From: JAPPFW01 sp965231815
GTDB taxonomy: Bacteria > Actinomycetota > Acidimicrobiia > Spongiisociales > Spongiisociaceae
Reading direction: 5' to 3'
Assembly (NCBI GenBank): GCA_965231815.1
Contig: OZ246890.1
Span: 3,100,001 to 3,164,000 of the forward strand
DNA: 64,000 bases
The notes beneath the pieces are model-generated. The model ran no database searches, was not told the origin of the DNA, and worked only from the letters and a program-made list of their open reading frames with translations. Of the stretch, positions 8,087-15,935 are shown piece after piece. The first letter of the stretch is position 1. Each line of letters opens with the position of its first letter. Both the position numbers and the translations under genes were made by a program.

Positions 8087-8658
8087 TACCTGTGGCCATC
8101 CTCGGCGCTCGCCGTCTCCGAGTTGCCGGACAACCGCGGGAGCGGCGCATTCCGCGGAGGTCTGGACCGGTAGGTGAGGAAGCGAAACCTCGGAAGGAAG
8201 GACCGGTCAGCGGTAACCAGAACCTCCCAGTCCTCTCTACTGATCGATCCGGGCCGATCGTCGTGATGATGGCGGGTATAGGCCACCACCAGAGGCTCGG
8301 TGCCCGCCGACTCCAACTCGTCGGCGCCTAGCTTGCCGTGGTCCAGGTAGGAGGACATCCGGGAGGAGTTTCTAACTCCCGCAGCCGTGCGGAGAACCAC
8401 CCACGACCGGCCCAACGGTCCCAGACGGGCGTGGCGCTTTCCGGTGTCATGCAGGAGGGCGGCTCTGATGAGGTCGCTCCGGTCGGGCCGGGCGGCGCCC
8501 ACCGATCTGGCCGCTTGGAGACCATGGCGCTGATCCGCCGTAGGCTGGCCCCAGAACATGGCGCGCTCGGTTGATGTCCTGAGGTAGCCGGCTACCTCCG
8601 CCTGCTCGAGCGGTGTCAGGCGCCGTGATAGAACCACGTCGGCCAGGCGAGCCGTCAA
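8086..8658 (-). CDS. HD-domain hydrolase, function unknown
   Basis: This 190-residue protein has an HD-type metal-binding core: RHGLQAARSVGA supplies the first histidine, ALLHDTGKRHARLG the His-Asp pair, and VVAYTRHHHDDRPG the downstream histidines. HD proteins with this arrangement are phosphohydrolases acting on nucleotides or cyclic dinucleotides; the substrate here cannot be told. The start is a TTG without a convincing ribosome binding site, so the N-terminus is uncertain. Its end overlaps the scpA start, so the two are likely cotranscribed. Confidence 0.75.
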   Translation of the reverse strand: MTARLADVVLSRRLTPLEQAEVAGYLRTSTERAMFWGQPTADQRHGLQAARSVGAARPDRSDLIRAALLHDTGKRHARLGPLGRSWVVLRTAAGVRNSSRMSSYLDHGKLGADELESAGTEPLVVAYTRHHHDDRPGSISREDWEVLVTADRSFLPRFRFLTYRSRPPRNAPLPRLSGNSETASAEDGHR

Positions 8659-8735
8659 GTGCCCGAGGCCGGAAGCCGGTGTTATCGGTCGGCCGCACTC
8701 ATCCGGACCTCATGATCCGGGTAGCCGGTCCGGTT

Positions 8736-9080
8736 TCAAATCCGTGCGGACTTGCAGTCGATACATAAGCGTGACACCGGACGCGCTTCCATCCTTTCCG
8801 GAGCGATCCGGTTGGAGCATCCGGCGCAGATGCCGTAAGTGCTGTTCTCGATGCGGGCGAGGGAGTCATTGACCTGGTCGAGGTGGGTCTTGATGGCATC
8901 TACGATGCCCAACACCTCGGTCCGCTCGGCGGTGACGGCCGCGGCGTCCGCAAAGCCTTCTCCGAAGTCGAGATCACGGCGTAGCTCTCCCGACTCGTTG
9001 GCCCCGAGTTCGGTGAGTTGGTGGACTAGCCGGTTCCGAAGATCCAGTAAGACGACTCGCGCTGCTGAATAGTCGGCCAT
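8736..9080 (-). CDS. DksA/TraR-type C4 zinc-finger protein
   Basis: This 114-residue protein has an N-terminal helical hairpin (about residues 1-70) and a C-terminal four-cysteine zinc finger, CAGCSNRIAPERMEARP followed by CIDCK. That is the DksA/TraR architecture. Such proteins enter the RNA polymerase secondary channel or have related regulatory roles. The acidic tip residues of true DksA are not evident, so a (p)ppGpp cofactor role is not claimed. The ATG at 9080 was chosen over an in-frame GTG at 9086 because AAGGGAG lies five bases before the ATG. Confidence 0.85.
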   Translation of the reverse strand: MADYSAARVVLLDLRNRLVHQLTELGANESGELRRDLDFGEGFADAAAVTAERTEVLGIVDAIKTHLDQVNDSLARIENSTYGICAGCSNRIAPERMEARPVSRLCIDCKSARI

Positions 9081-9110
9081 GCGCACTCCCTTGATGGCTG
9101 GTGTCAGGTT

Positions 9111-10016
9111 CTACCGTAAGGCTCGGGGATGGGCTTCCACATACACCTCATGGAGGTGGCGCAGCGACATCCGCGTGTACACCTGCGTTGTAGAGACACT
9201 AGCGTGACCTAGGATTTCCTGTACGGTTCGCAGGTCGGCGCCCCCCTCCACCATGTGGGTGGCCGCCGAATGGCGCAGCACATGGGGAGACACACGGCGT
9301 ACCGGAATACCCACCGACAGGGCGTGCTTGCGCACTATGCCGAACACACCCTGGCGGGTCAACCTCGCTCCTCTGGCGTTCAGGAACACCGCTCCCGGAT
9401 CCTCCTTCGATCCGCACAACTCCAAGCGCACCGGAAGGTAGGTGTGGATCGCCTCGATGGCGGGGCGACCCAGCGGCACTATACGTTGCTTGTCGCCCTT
9501 GCCTCTAACAAGGGCGGTCCGGGTGTCGAGGTCCAGTTCGAGGAGGTCCAGGTCTACCAATTCGGAGACCCGCACCGCAGTTCCGTATAGCGTTTCCAGC
9601 ATCGCCCGGTCCCGTTTCCCGAGGTTGGTGCCCACCGGCGGCGCCTCCACCAGCCGGATGGTCTCGTCCACATCCAGAGCCTTCGGGAACCCCATCCGCC
9701 TGCGAGGGGTATCGGTAAACCTGGTCGGGTCCTCGTCCGACAATCCCTCCGCCACCAGGAACCGATGGAATCCCCGTACCGCCGCCAGCTTTCGAGCGAT
9801 CGTGGTCGTCTGCATGCCCACCTCGTGCAGCGAGCCGAGGAACTCGTCAACCAACTGCGGAGAGGCGTGCTGTTCACCGAGAAACGCTAGATAGCCGCCG
9901 AGGTCCGACCGGTAGGCCGAGATGGTGTTCCGGCTTAGCCCGCGCTCCACAGCCAGTACGGATAGGTAGTCGTGGACCTGGCGGGCCAAAGGGTTTGCTA
10001 GTGCGTTCTCGATCAT
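9111..10016 (-). CDS. xerD: Tyrosine recombinase, XerD-like
   Basis: This roughly 301-residue site-specific recombinase has an N-terminal SAM-like core-binding domain (ARQVHDYLSVLAVERGLSRN) and a C-terminal catalytic domain. Catalytic residues are visible: Arg in GTAVRVSELVDLDL, Lys in VRGKGDKQR, His-x-x-Arg in SPHVLRHSAATHM, the second His in LGHASVSTTQVYTR, and the Tyr in that segment. It probably resolves chromosome dimers at dif with a partner, as XerC/XerD do. It occupies the Rv1701 position in the conserved pyrG-xerD-scpA block. The start is uncertain: an ATG at 10016 fits homologues, but the frame is open to a GTG at 10106. Confidence 0.93.
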   Translation of the reverse strand: MIENALANPLARQVHDYLSVLAVERGLSRNTISAYRSDLGGYLAFLGEQHASPQLVDEFLGSLHEVGMQTTTIARKLAAVRGFHRFLVAEGLSDEDPTRFTDTPRRRMGFPKALDVDETIRLVEAPPVGTNLGKRDRAMLETLYGTAVRVSELVDLDLLELDLDTRTALVRGKGDKQRIVPLGRPAIEAIHTYLPVRLELCGSKEDPGAVFLNARGARLTRQGVFGIVRKHALSVGIPVRRVSPHVLRHSAATHMVEGGADLRTVQEILGHASVSTTQVYTRMSLRHLHEVYVEAHPRALR

Positions 10017-10106
10017 CCCTGATCCACTTGTACCAACGGGATATGAAGAGGGCGCACCCGTCATTGGTAGGCGCTTCGGGCCGAATAGTACATTCACTCG
10101 TGACAC

Positions 10107-11084
10107 TTACCGGTGAACTGCTTCTCGTTCTACATTGGACATTGTGGAGGGATGGCGAACCCGCCGTCGTGCAAGAGCGCGAGGCGGTTCAACGAAGACG
10201 TTCTCGTAATGCCAACTCACGTATCGGATATCGGGCGGGTCGTATCCGAGTTGTGGTTTTCTCATCGTAAGGCCGGCGAGGTCGATTAGGGGTATGCGCG
10301 CGCTCGTCTTTCTTACGATCATGTGCTGGCTCACCAGTATTCGGAGGTCTGCATTCAGTCCGATTGCCCCCCGGTCGAACAGCCGGTGATGCAGTACACA
10401 CAATGCGATCCCGTTGGCTAGGTCATCGGGTCCCCGGTGTGATCGCATCTTGATATGGGCAGCGTCGATAGCTACCGGTGAACTACGGAGACTGCCGTCG
10501 AAACCGCAGAACGCGCAGCAGTTCTCGTAGGCCAATAGTACGTTTCGCTTGAACCGGGGATCTCTTTGTACCCGTGGTGTAGCCGAGCTATCCAGGCCTA
10601 TCTCTTCAAGCACCTCCTGATGTAACGAATCGGGAAAGGCTATATACAAGAGTTCGTTGACCACACGGGAGCGAACGTGCGGATCTTGCAATGCCTGCGC
10701 AAAGGCTGGTGCTAGATACCCGGTCACTCCTTGTTGTCGAAGGAACGAGACCTTCTGTTTCGTTTGCTGGTCCAACTGGGTGACATCAAGCCCCGTCGCT
10801 GTTTCGACTCGCCACAGCTGAGGATCACTTCCGAGATAGACAAACGGATCTTGAGACTTGGGCTGGGTTTGCTTAAACCGATACCTGTCCAACAAACTCG
10901 AAAGTGGTCTTTCAACATCACTGAACTTAAGTGGTGTCGAGAGACCTTTGTGATGGTGGGCTATGGCCCACAGAAGCAGCAATGGTTTGTATGGAGCGCG
11001 TCCGTCGCCGGAAGTGAACATTCCGATCGAACGGACCCTGGCAGCCCAACGATCGGCGGCATCTTCTTTGTTTGTAGAATCCAA
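10107..11084 (-). CDS. SBD-HNH endonuclease, predicted phosphorothioate-DNA restriction enzyme
   Basis: This 325-residue protein has an N-terminal domain with RAPYKPLLLLWAIA at about residues 29-42. This matches the sulfur-binding domain (SBD) of type IV enzymes such as ScoMcrA, which recognise phosphorothioate-modified DNA. A C-terminal HNH nuclease follows at about residues 185-250, with CAFCGFDGSL, IDAAHIKMRSHRG, GIALCVLHHRLFDRGAIGL and paired Cys-x-x-Cys zinc ligands. It should cut foreign sulfur-modified DNA in hosts without that modification. The start is a TTG with no clear ribosome binding site; an ATG at 11021 is possible but would trim the SBD. It lies between xerD and a cysteine desulfurase relic, in a region absent from relatives. 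SBD identity is from motif memory, HNH identity is strong. Confidence 0.8.
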   Translation of the reverse strand: MDSTNKEDAADRWAARVRSIGMFTSGDGRAPYKPLLLLWAIAHHHKGLSTPLKFSDVERPLSSLLDRYRFKQTQPKSQDPFVYLGSDPQLWRVETATGLDVTQLDQQTKQKVSFLRQQGVTGYLAPAFAQALQDPHVRSRVVNELLYIAFPDSLHQEVLEEIGLDSSATPRVQRDPRFKRNVLLAYENCCAFCGFDGSLRSSPVAIDAAHIKMRSHRGPDDLANGIALCVLHHRLFDRGAIGLNADLRILVSQHMIVRKTSARIPLIDLAGLTMRKPQLGYDPPDIRYVSWHYENVFVEPPRALARRRVRHPSTMSNVEREAVHR

Positions 11085-11168
11085 CGCTTGATAGTCCCAG
11101 AGGGGCGATGGCCAATCGTACCAGTAGGGTTGCTCTTGCTCTTGATGCGGGGCTGGAAGTAAGGAGGA

Positions 11169-11640
11169 TCACGCTGCGTCGAGGTCGAAGGCCAGGCGCC
11201 CCACCATCTGGGTTGCATCGCAGTGAAAAAGCCCGCCCGCCGGCATGAACCCGTCTTGCAATTTCACCTATGGGGTTCAGCACTCCGGTTTCACTGTTGG
11301 CGGCCATCACGGAAACGAGTAGCACATCGGGACCCATCATCGACTTCACCACTTCCGGTTCGACAAAACCCCCGGTCGTTACCGGGATTATCTCAACCTT
11401 CACGATTCCTCGGCTATCCATCCAACGGACTGTCTGGAGGACCGAAGCATGCTCGATCGCCGAAACCAACACTCTTGACCGGTTGCCCTGCTCCCCCTCG
11501 ACAAGTCCCCTCAGAGCCAGATTGTTCGCCTCGGTCGCTCCCGCAGTGAAGATCACATGCCCCGGCCTGCCTCCCACGAGATTTGCCACATCCTCGCGTT
11601 CCTCGTCAGCGGCGGCAGCTTGAAACCGACCGAAACTCGT
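11169..11640 (-). pseudogene. Cysteine desulfurase fragment (truncated and frameshifted)
   Basis: The reading SFGRFQAAAADEERE, then PGHVIFTAGATEANNLALRG, SAIEHASV and VMAANSETGVLNPIGEIA is unmistakably the central N-terminal part of an IscS/NifS/DndA-type PLP enzyme. The first 50-60 residues are missing: the match stops near 11640, just before the higA ribosome binding site. After HAGGRAF a one-base frameshift in a T5 run (around 11223-11227) is needed to continue as HCDATQMVGRLAFDLDAA, and a TGA at 11169-11171 then ends it. The PLP lysine and active-site cysteine regions are absent. It could be a relic of an iscS-like or dndA-like gene; the fragment is too short to decide. Confidence 0.85.
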
Positions 11641-11665
11641 GGACTACCACTGAAGGGGAGGACCC

Positions 11666-11977
11666 ATGACCATGGAAACGAAACTATCCCCCATCCACCC
11701 GGGTGAGATCCTCAACGAGGAGTTCCTGGGAGCCATGAACCTCACTCAATACCGGCTCGCGAAGGCAATTGGGGTGGATCCTAGGCGCATCCACGCCATT
11801 GTCCACGGGGAACGATCCATCACCGCCGAGACAGCACTGCTGTTGGCCCGATTCTTTGGAAACACTCCGAGCTTCTGGATGGGACTGCAGAGCCAATACG
11901 ATCTTGAGGTTACCCAAGACCGGCTCGCGGAACGCCTCGACAAGATCGCCGTGCATAGGCCCGCTTCTGTCGCTTGA
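11666..11977 (+). CDS. higA: HigA-type antitoxin, apparently without HigB
   Basis: This 103-residue Xre-family protein has the HigA signature: MNLTQYRLAKAIGVDPRRIH as the helix-turn-helix (about residues 24-43), then HGERSITAETALLLARFFG and TPSFWMGLQSQYDLEV. HigA proteins neutralise HigB mRNA-cleaving toxins and repress their own operon. The ATG follows a strong AAGGGGAGG ribosome binding site. The usual upstream higB is not there; the region before it holds the truncated cysteine desulfurase. It is therefore an orphan antitoxin or a stand-alone regulator, and it marks this interval as a recombination-prone insert. Confidence 0.88.
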   Translation: MTMETKLSPIHPGEILNEEFLGAMNLTQYRLAKAIGVDPRRIHAIVHGERSITAETALLLARFFGNTPSFWMGLQSQYDLEVTQDRLAERLDKIAVHRPASVA

Positions 11978-12047
11978 CGGAATGTGTTACGACCCTACAT
12001 TATGTGGAGTGAGGTTCCGACCCCCGTCCTGTTGAAGATCAGGACCC

Positions 12048-13718
12048 TCAGCCCCGTGTCCGGCTCTCTAATACGGGGCGATGATCAGATGATCCTGTCT
12101 CCAGAGGATTCTCCCGTGCCCGCCGGTACCGGTCGGCGGCTGCTACGAAACCGACGAAGAGCGGGTGCGGTTCCAAGGGGCGTGACTTGAGTTCCGGATG
12201 GGCTTGGGTAGCAACGAAGTACGGATGCGACGGTACCTCGATGAACTCCACCAAGTGTTCGTCGGGGGAGATCCCCGACAGCCTCATTCCGGCGGATTCG
12301 AGGCTTTTGCGGTAGCGGTTGTTGACCTCATAGCGGTGTCGGTGGCGTTCGTAGATCAACTCCCTGCCGTACAGGCGGCGGACCAGCGAACCTTCGGCAA
12401 GCTTCGCCGGGTAGACGCCGAGCCGCATCGTTCCGCCCTTCTCCGAGACCACCTGCTGGTGTTCCATCAGGTCGATGACCGGATGGCGGGTGATGGGGTT
12501 GAACTCGGTGCTGTTGGCGTTACGCATCTCGAGCACGTTGCGGGCGAACTCGATCACGGCTGTCTGCAAACCCAGGCACAGACCCAGGAACGGTATCCCG
12601 TTGGTGCGGGCATGGGTGACCGCCCGGATCTTGCCCTCGATACCGCGCCCGCCGAAACCTCCCGGCACGAGGATCCCGTGCAGACCTTCGACATGGGTGT
12701 CTGCGAACAAACCGTCGAGGTCTTCGGCGGCAATCCATTTGATCTCGGTGCGGACTTCGTTGGCTAGGCCTCCGTGGCGCAGGGCTTCCACTACCGAGAG
12801 ATAGGCGTCGGGAAGCACTGTGTACTTACCCACCACGCCGATGGTCACTGTTGACGTGGAGCTGCGCGCGGTTTTGACCATCCCGCGCCAATCTCGGAGG
12901 TCCGGCTCCGGCGTCTTGAGTTCCAGCATGTCGATGATGACCTGGTCGAAGCCGTTGGCGTGAAGGACCAGTGGCATTTCGTAGATGTCATCGGCGTCGG
13001 GCGCCGAGATGACCGCTTCGGGTCCCACGTCGCAGAACAGTGATATCTTGCTGCGTATCGACTCGTCGATCGCCCGATCGGACCTCACAACGATGGCGTC
13101 CGGTCGGATACCGCGCGAACGTAACTCGGCCACCGAGTGCTGGGTGGGTTTGGTCTTGAGCTCCTCCGAAGGGCCGATGTATGGAACCAGCGTCACATGT
13201 ATATGGGCAACGTTGCGGAACCCTACATCGTTGCGGAACTGGCGGATTGCTTCCAGGAAGGGAAGGATCTCGATGTCGCCCACCGTGCCGCCGATTTCGG
13301 CGATCACCACGTCCACATCTTCGCGGTCCCCCAAGCGGTGGATCCGATCCTTGATCTCGTTGGTGATGTGAGGAATAACCTGCACTGTGTCACCGAGATA
13401 GTCGCCCCGCCGTTCCTTGTTTAGGACCGCCAGGTACACCGAGCCGGTGGTCACATTCGAGTCTTTCCGCAGACTCTGGCCGGTAAACCGTTCGTAGTGG
13501 CCTAGGTCGAGGTCGGTTTCACCCCCGTCATCGGTAACGTATACCTCTCCGTGCTGGAACGGGTTCATGGTGCCGGGGTCGACGTTGATGTACGGGTCCA
13601 GTTTCTGGTTGACCACCCGGAGACCACGGGCCTTCATCAACCGGCCTAGCGAGGATGCGGTGATTCCCTTCCCGAGACTGGATACCACACCACCCGTTAC
13701 GAACACATACTTCGTCAC
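12048..13718 (-). CDS. pyrG: CTP synthase
   Basis: This 556-residue enzyme converts UTP to CTP with glutamine and ATP. The N-terminal synthase domain begins YVFVTGGVVSSLGKGITASS (P-loop) and includes LDPYINVDPGTMNPFQHGEV. The C-terminal class I glutamine amidotransferase domain has the nucleophile in FLGLCLGLQTAV and a His-Glu pair in ATQAHPELKSRP. The chosen GTG at 13718 (protein VTKYVF) has GGTAGGG upstream; an in-frame GTG at 13736 would add six residues. The pyrG-xerD neighbourhood is conserved, with the SBD-HNH insert now between them. Confidence 0.96.
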   Translation of the reverse strand: MTKYVFVTGGVVSSLGKGITASSLGRLMKARGLRVVNQKLDPYINVDPGTMNPFQHGEVYVTDDGGETDLDLGHYERFTGQSLRKDSNVTTGSVYLAVLNKERRGDYLGDTVQVIPHITNEIKDRIHRLGDREDVDVVIAEIGGTVGDIEILPFLEAIRQFRNDVGFRNVAHIHVTLVPYIGPSEELKTKPTQHSVAELRSRGIRPDAIVVRSDRAIDESIRSKISLFCDVGPEAVISAPDADDIYEMPLVLHANGFDQVIIDMLELKTPEPDLRDWRGMVKTARSSTSTVTIGVVGKYTVLPDAYLSVVEALRHGGLANEVRTEIKWIAAEDLDGLFADTHVEGLHGILVPGGFGGRGIEGKIRAVTHARTNGIPFLGLCLGLQTAVIEFARNVLEMRNANSTEFNPITRHPVIDLMEHQQVVSEKGGTMRLGVYPAKLAEGSLVRRLYGRELIYERHRHRYEVNNRYRKSLESAGMRLSGISPDEHLVEFIEVPSHPYFVATQAHPELKSRPLEPHPLFVGFVAAADRYRRARENPLETGSSDHRPVLESRTRG

Positions 13719-13863
13719 GGGGTTAAACCCTACCACCGTCCAATGGAGACTCCGGGTACCAAGGCGTCTATAGCGACGGCCGGGTCAGTCCACCGTCGAA
13801 TAAGACTCGACCCGCGACGGGATTCCCAAGCGACCCTTCACCGCTCCGATGTCGTTGGCAAGA

Positions 13864-14157
13864 TCACCATCGTGACGCATCAAGGCGTTTCTCCATCTGC
13901 TCGAATCGCCTGTCTATCCGGTCGAACCACCTGTCTATCCGGTCGAATCGGCGGTCGATTTGCTCGAACTGTTTGTCTACCTGGTCGAATCGTTTGTGTA
14001 CCTGTACTTCGAACCGATCGAACCTCTGACTCAAAGCGGCGAAGCCCGCAGCCATGTCATTGCGTGCGGCACGGTCCAAGTAAACGGTGACGGTCAACAT
14101 CGCCGTCGTCATTGCCGTCATCATTCCGGCGAGAATTCCGATGGTGGTTGTGTCCAT
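13864..14157 (-). CDS. Membrane-anchored coiled-coil protein with heptad repeats
   Basis: This 97-residue protein has an N-terminal hydrophobic segment (IGILAGMMTAMTTAMLTVTV, residues 6-25). A long amphipathic helix follows, built from seven-residue units such as RFDQVDK, QFEQIDR, RFDRIDR and WFDRIDR. At DNA level the C-terminal half consists of about five 21-base units (13898-14002). The ATG has AGGAGA eight bases upstream. It resembles short membrane proteins that oligomerise through a coiled coil, but I cannot name a family or function. It lies between pyrG and the nagB end of the catabolic operon. Confidence 0.7.
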   Translation of the reverse strand: MDTTTIGILAGMMTAMTTAMLTVTVYLDRAARNDMAAGFAALSQRFDRFEVQVHKRFDQVDKQFEQIDRRFDRIDRWFDRIDRRFEQMEKRLDASRW

Positions 14158-14263
14158 GGTGGTTGTCTCCTAACTCTGATGATATCAAATCCGACCCGTA
14201 TAGACCAGAAATCTCTCCTACAGATAGGGAGGCATGTTGCTATATATAGCTATATATGGTAAA

Positions 14264-15025
14264 TTAAGATGCTATACTAGTGCCGAGCTCCTCGTGCCCG
14301 AACTCCGAGGCGCCGGCGCTCCGGGGATCGAGGAGCATGGTCACCTGAGGATGGGCCTGAAGGATCGAAGCCGGTAGGGAGTCTTCGACCGGTCCGTGCT
14401 GGCACTTGAACACGGCATCGGCCTTGGTGGAACCGGAGGCGATGACCACTAGATGCCCGGCTTGTCGGATGGTGCCCAGGCCTTGGGTTACGGCACGATG
14501 TGGAACTTCATCGATGCTGTCGAAGAACCGGGAGTTTTGGATTCGTGTTCCCGGCGTGAGGGTCACTACCCGCGTGCGGGAATCGAAGGCCGATCCCGGC
14601 TCGTTGAAGGCGAGATGGCCGTTGCGCCCGATCCCGAGGACTTGGATCCCGATTCCCGCGTCCACGACCTGGCGATCGTAGCGGGCACATTCTTGTTCAA
14701 GATCGGCGGCGTGGACGCGGGGGCGGTGAACGCCGGCCGCATCTATATCTACGCGTCCGGTCAACTGGGTGTGGACGACATTGCGATATAGCTGGGGGTG
14801 CTCAGGGTCGAGTCCTATGTATTCATCGAGCAGGAAGGCTTGGGTCGAGGCGAACGAGAGGGACTCCTCCCGGTGACGCCGCACCAGTTCCCGGTAGAGA
14901 GGTTGTACAGAGCTACCGGTCGCCAGCCCTAACACGGGTGAAGGGGTGGAGCGAAGATAATTTTCGATAAGGTCGGCTGCCGACCTTGCCATCGCGGCAG
15001 AGGTTTCCCGGACGACGACCTCCAT
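14264..15025 (-). CDS. nagB: Glucosamine-6-phosphate deaminase
   Basis: This 253-residue enzyme converts glucosamine-6-phosphate to fructose-6-phosphate and ammonia. Motifs are LGLATGSSVQPLYRELVRR (phosphate loop), FLLDEYIGL (catalytic Asp) and VLGIGRNGHLAFNEPGSAF (catalytic His and Glu). It has Asn where E. coli NagB has Asp141, as I recall for Bacillus NagB. The ATG at 15025 has AAGGA upstream; the frame is open further upstream without support. It lies 142 bases after the ABC ATPase on the same strand and is probably the last gene of the ROK-controlled operon, pointing to an amino-sugar-related substrate. Confidence 0.9.
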   Translation of the reverse strand: MEVVVRETSAAMARSAADLIENYLRSTPSPVLGLATGSSVQPLYRELVRRHREESLSFASTQAFLLDEYIGLDPEHPQLYRNVVHTQLTGRVDIDAAGVHRPRVHAADLEQECARYDRQVVDAGIGIQVLGIGRNGHLAFNEPGSAFDSRTRVVTLTPGTRIQNSRFFDSIDEVPHRAVTQGLGTIRQAGHLVVIASGSTKADAVFKCQHGPVEDSLPASILQAHPQVTMLLDPRSAGASEFGHEELGTSIAS

Positions 15026-15167
15026 GCTGTTCCTTCGCGAAGTTCTCAACCCGACTGCGGTACCGGGGGTGTCGCCCATCTGGAATACGCCGCAGCTCGG
15101 GAGTGCCCGGACGCCGGACAGGTCACAGTGGGCCCGCGCGGGTCGTGTGTCGGATCACCAGGTTCCT

Positions 15168-15935
15168 TCAAACCGGAATCTCGGTGGTCTTGGCGCCGGT
15201 GATGAAACCAACCAGGTCGGCCTTGGTGACCTCGCCGACCTTGAGTTCGGCGGTTTTCCTGCCACGTCGCAGGATGACCGCGTCGTCGCAGACCTCGGTA
15301 ACCCGGTCCATGTTGTGGGTAATGAGCAGGACCGCCACTCCGGAGTCCCGCAATGTTCTGATCAGGTCGAGAACTCTCCGGGCCTGTTCCACTCCCAACG
15401 CGGCGGCCGGTTCGTCCAAGAGTACGATCTGCTGTCCCCACGCGACGGCTCTGCCGATGGCGATGGCTTGGCGTTGCCCGCCCGACAGCAACCCGACTCG
15501 CCTGCGCATCGATGGGATGTCGATATCCAGATGCGAGAGAGCCGCCCGGCATTCGGACTCCATTCTCCGTTTGTCGAGGAGCCCCAGTCTTGCTCCTAGC
15601 CGGCCTCCCCGAGTGGGTTCTCGGTTCAGGAATAGGTTCTCGACCACACTCAAGGTGTCGATGAGGGAGAGGTTCTGATGCACCGTTTCGATTCCGAGCG
15701 AGCGGGCGACATCCGGTGAGGGAATGCGGTGGGCCACGCCGTCGATACTGATAGTTCCGGAGTCCGGCTGGTGGATCCCGGCGATGCACTTCACCAAGGT
15801 CGACTTCCCTGCCCCGTTGTCACCCAAGAGTGCGGTCACCCTTCCTCGATGGATGGCGAGGGAAACCCCGTCGAGAGCCTGAACCGCGCGGAATGCCTTG
15901 GAGAGGTTCTCGACCTCGAGCGCCGGAAGGGTCAT
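15168..15935 (-). CDS. Sugar ABC transporter ATP-binding protein (single-domain)
   Basis: This 255-residue ATPase has Walker A GDNGAGKSTLVK (about residue 36), signature LSGGQRQAIAIGRAV and Walker B IVLLDEPAAALG. It has a single ATPase domain, unlike the tandem RbsA/XylG type, and is closer to the FrcA-like group working with RbsC-type permeases. It would energise import together with the permease at 17144 and the binding protein at 18178. The ATG at 15935 overlaps the stop of the yhfX-like gene as ATGA. Confidence 0.9.
   Translation of the reverse strand: MTLPALEVENLSKAFRAVQALDGVSLAIHRGRVTALLGDNGAGKSTLVKCIAGIHQPDSGTISIDGVAHRIPSPDVARSLGIETVHQNLSLIDTLSVVENLFLNREPTRGGRLGARLGLLDKRRMESECRAALSHLDIDIPSMRRRVGLLSGGQRQAIAIGRAVAWGQQIVLLDEPAAALGVEQARRVLDLIRTLRDSGVAVLLITHNMDRVTEVCDDAVILRRGRKTAELKVGEVTKADLVGFITGAKTTEIPV

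Noticed and set aside
8700..8760. tRNA-like T arm (GGTTTCAAATCC) near the end of the zinc-finger gene
   Set aside because: No matching acceptor, D or anticodon stems could be drawn around it; it is mostly coding sequence.
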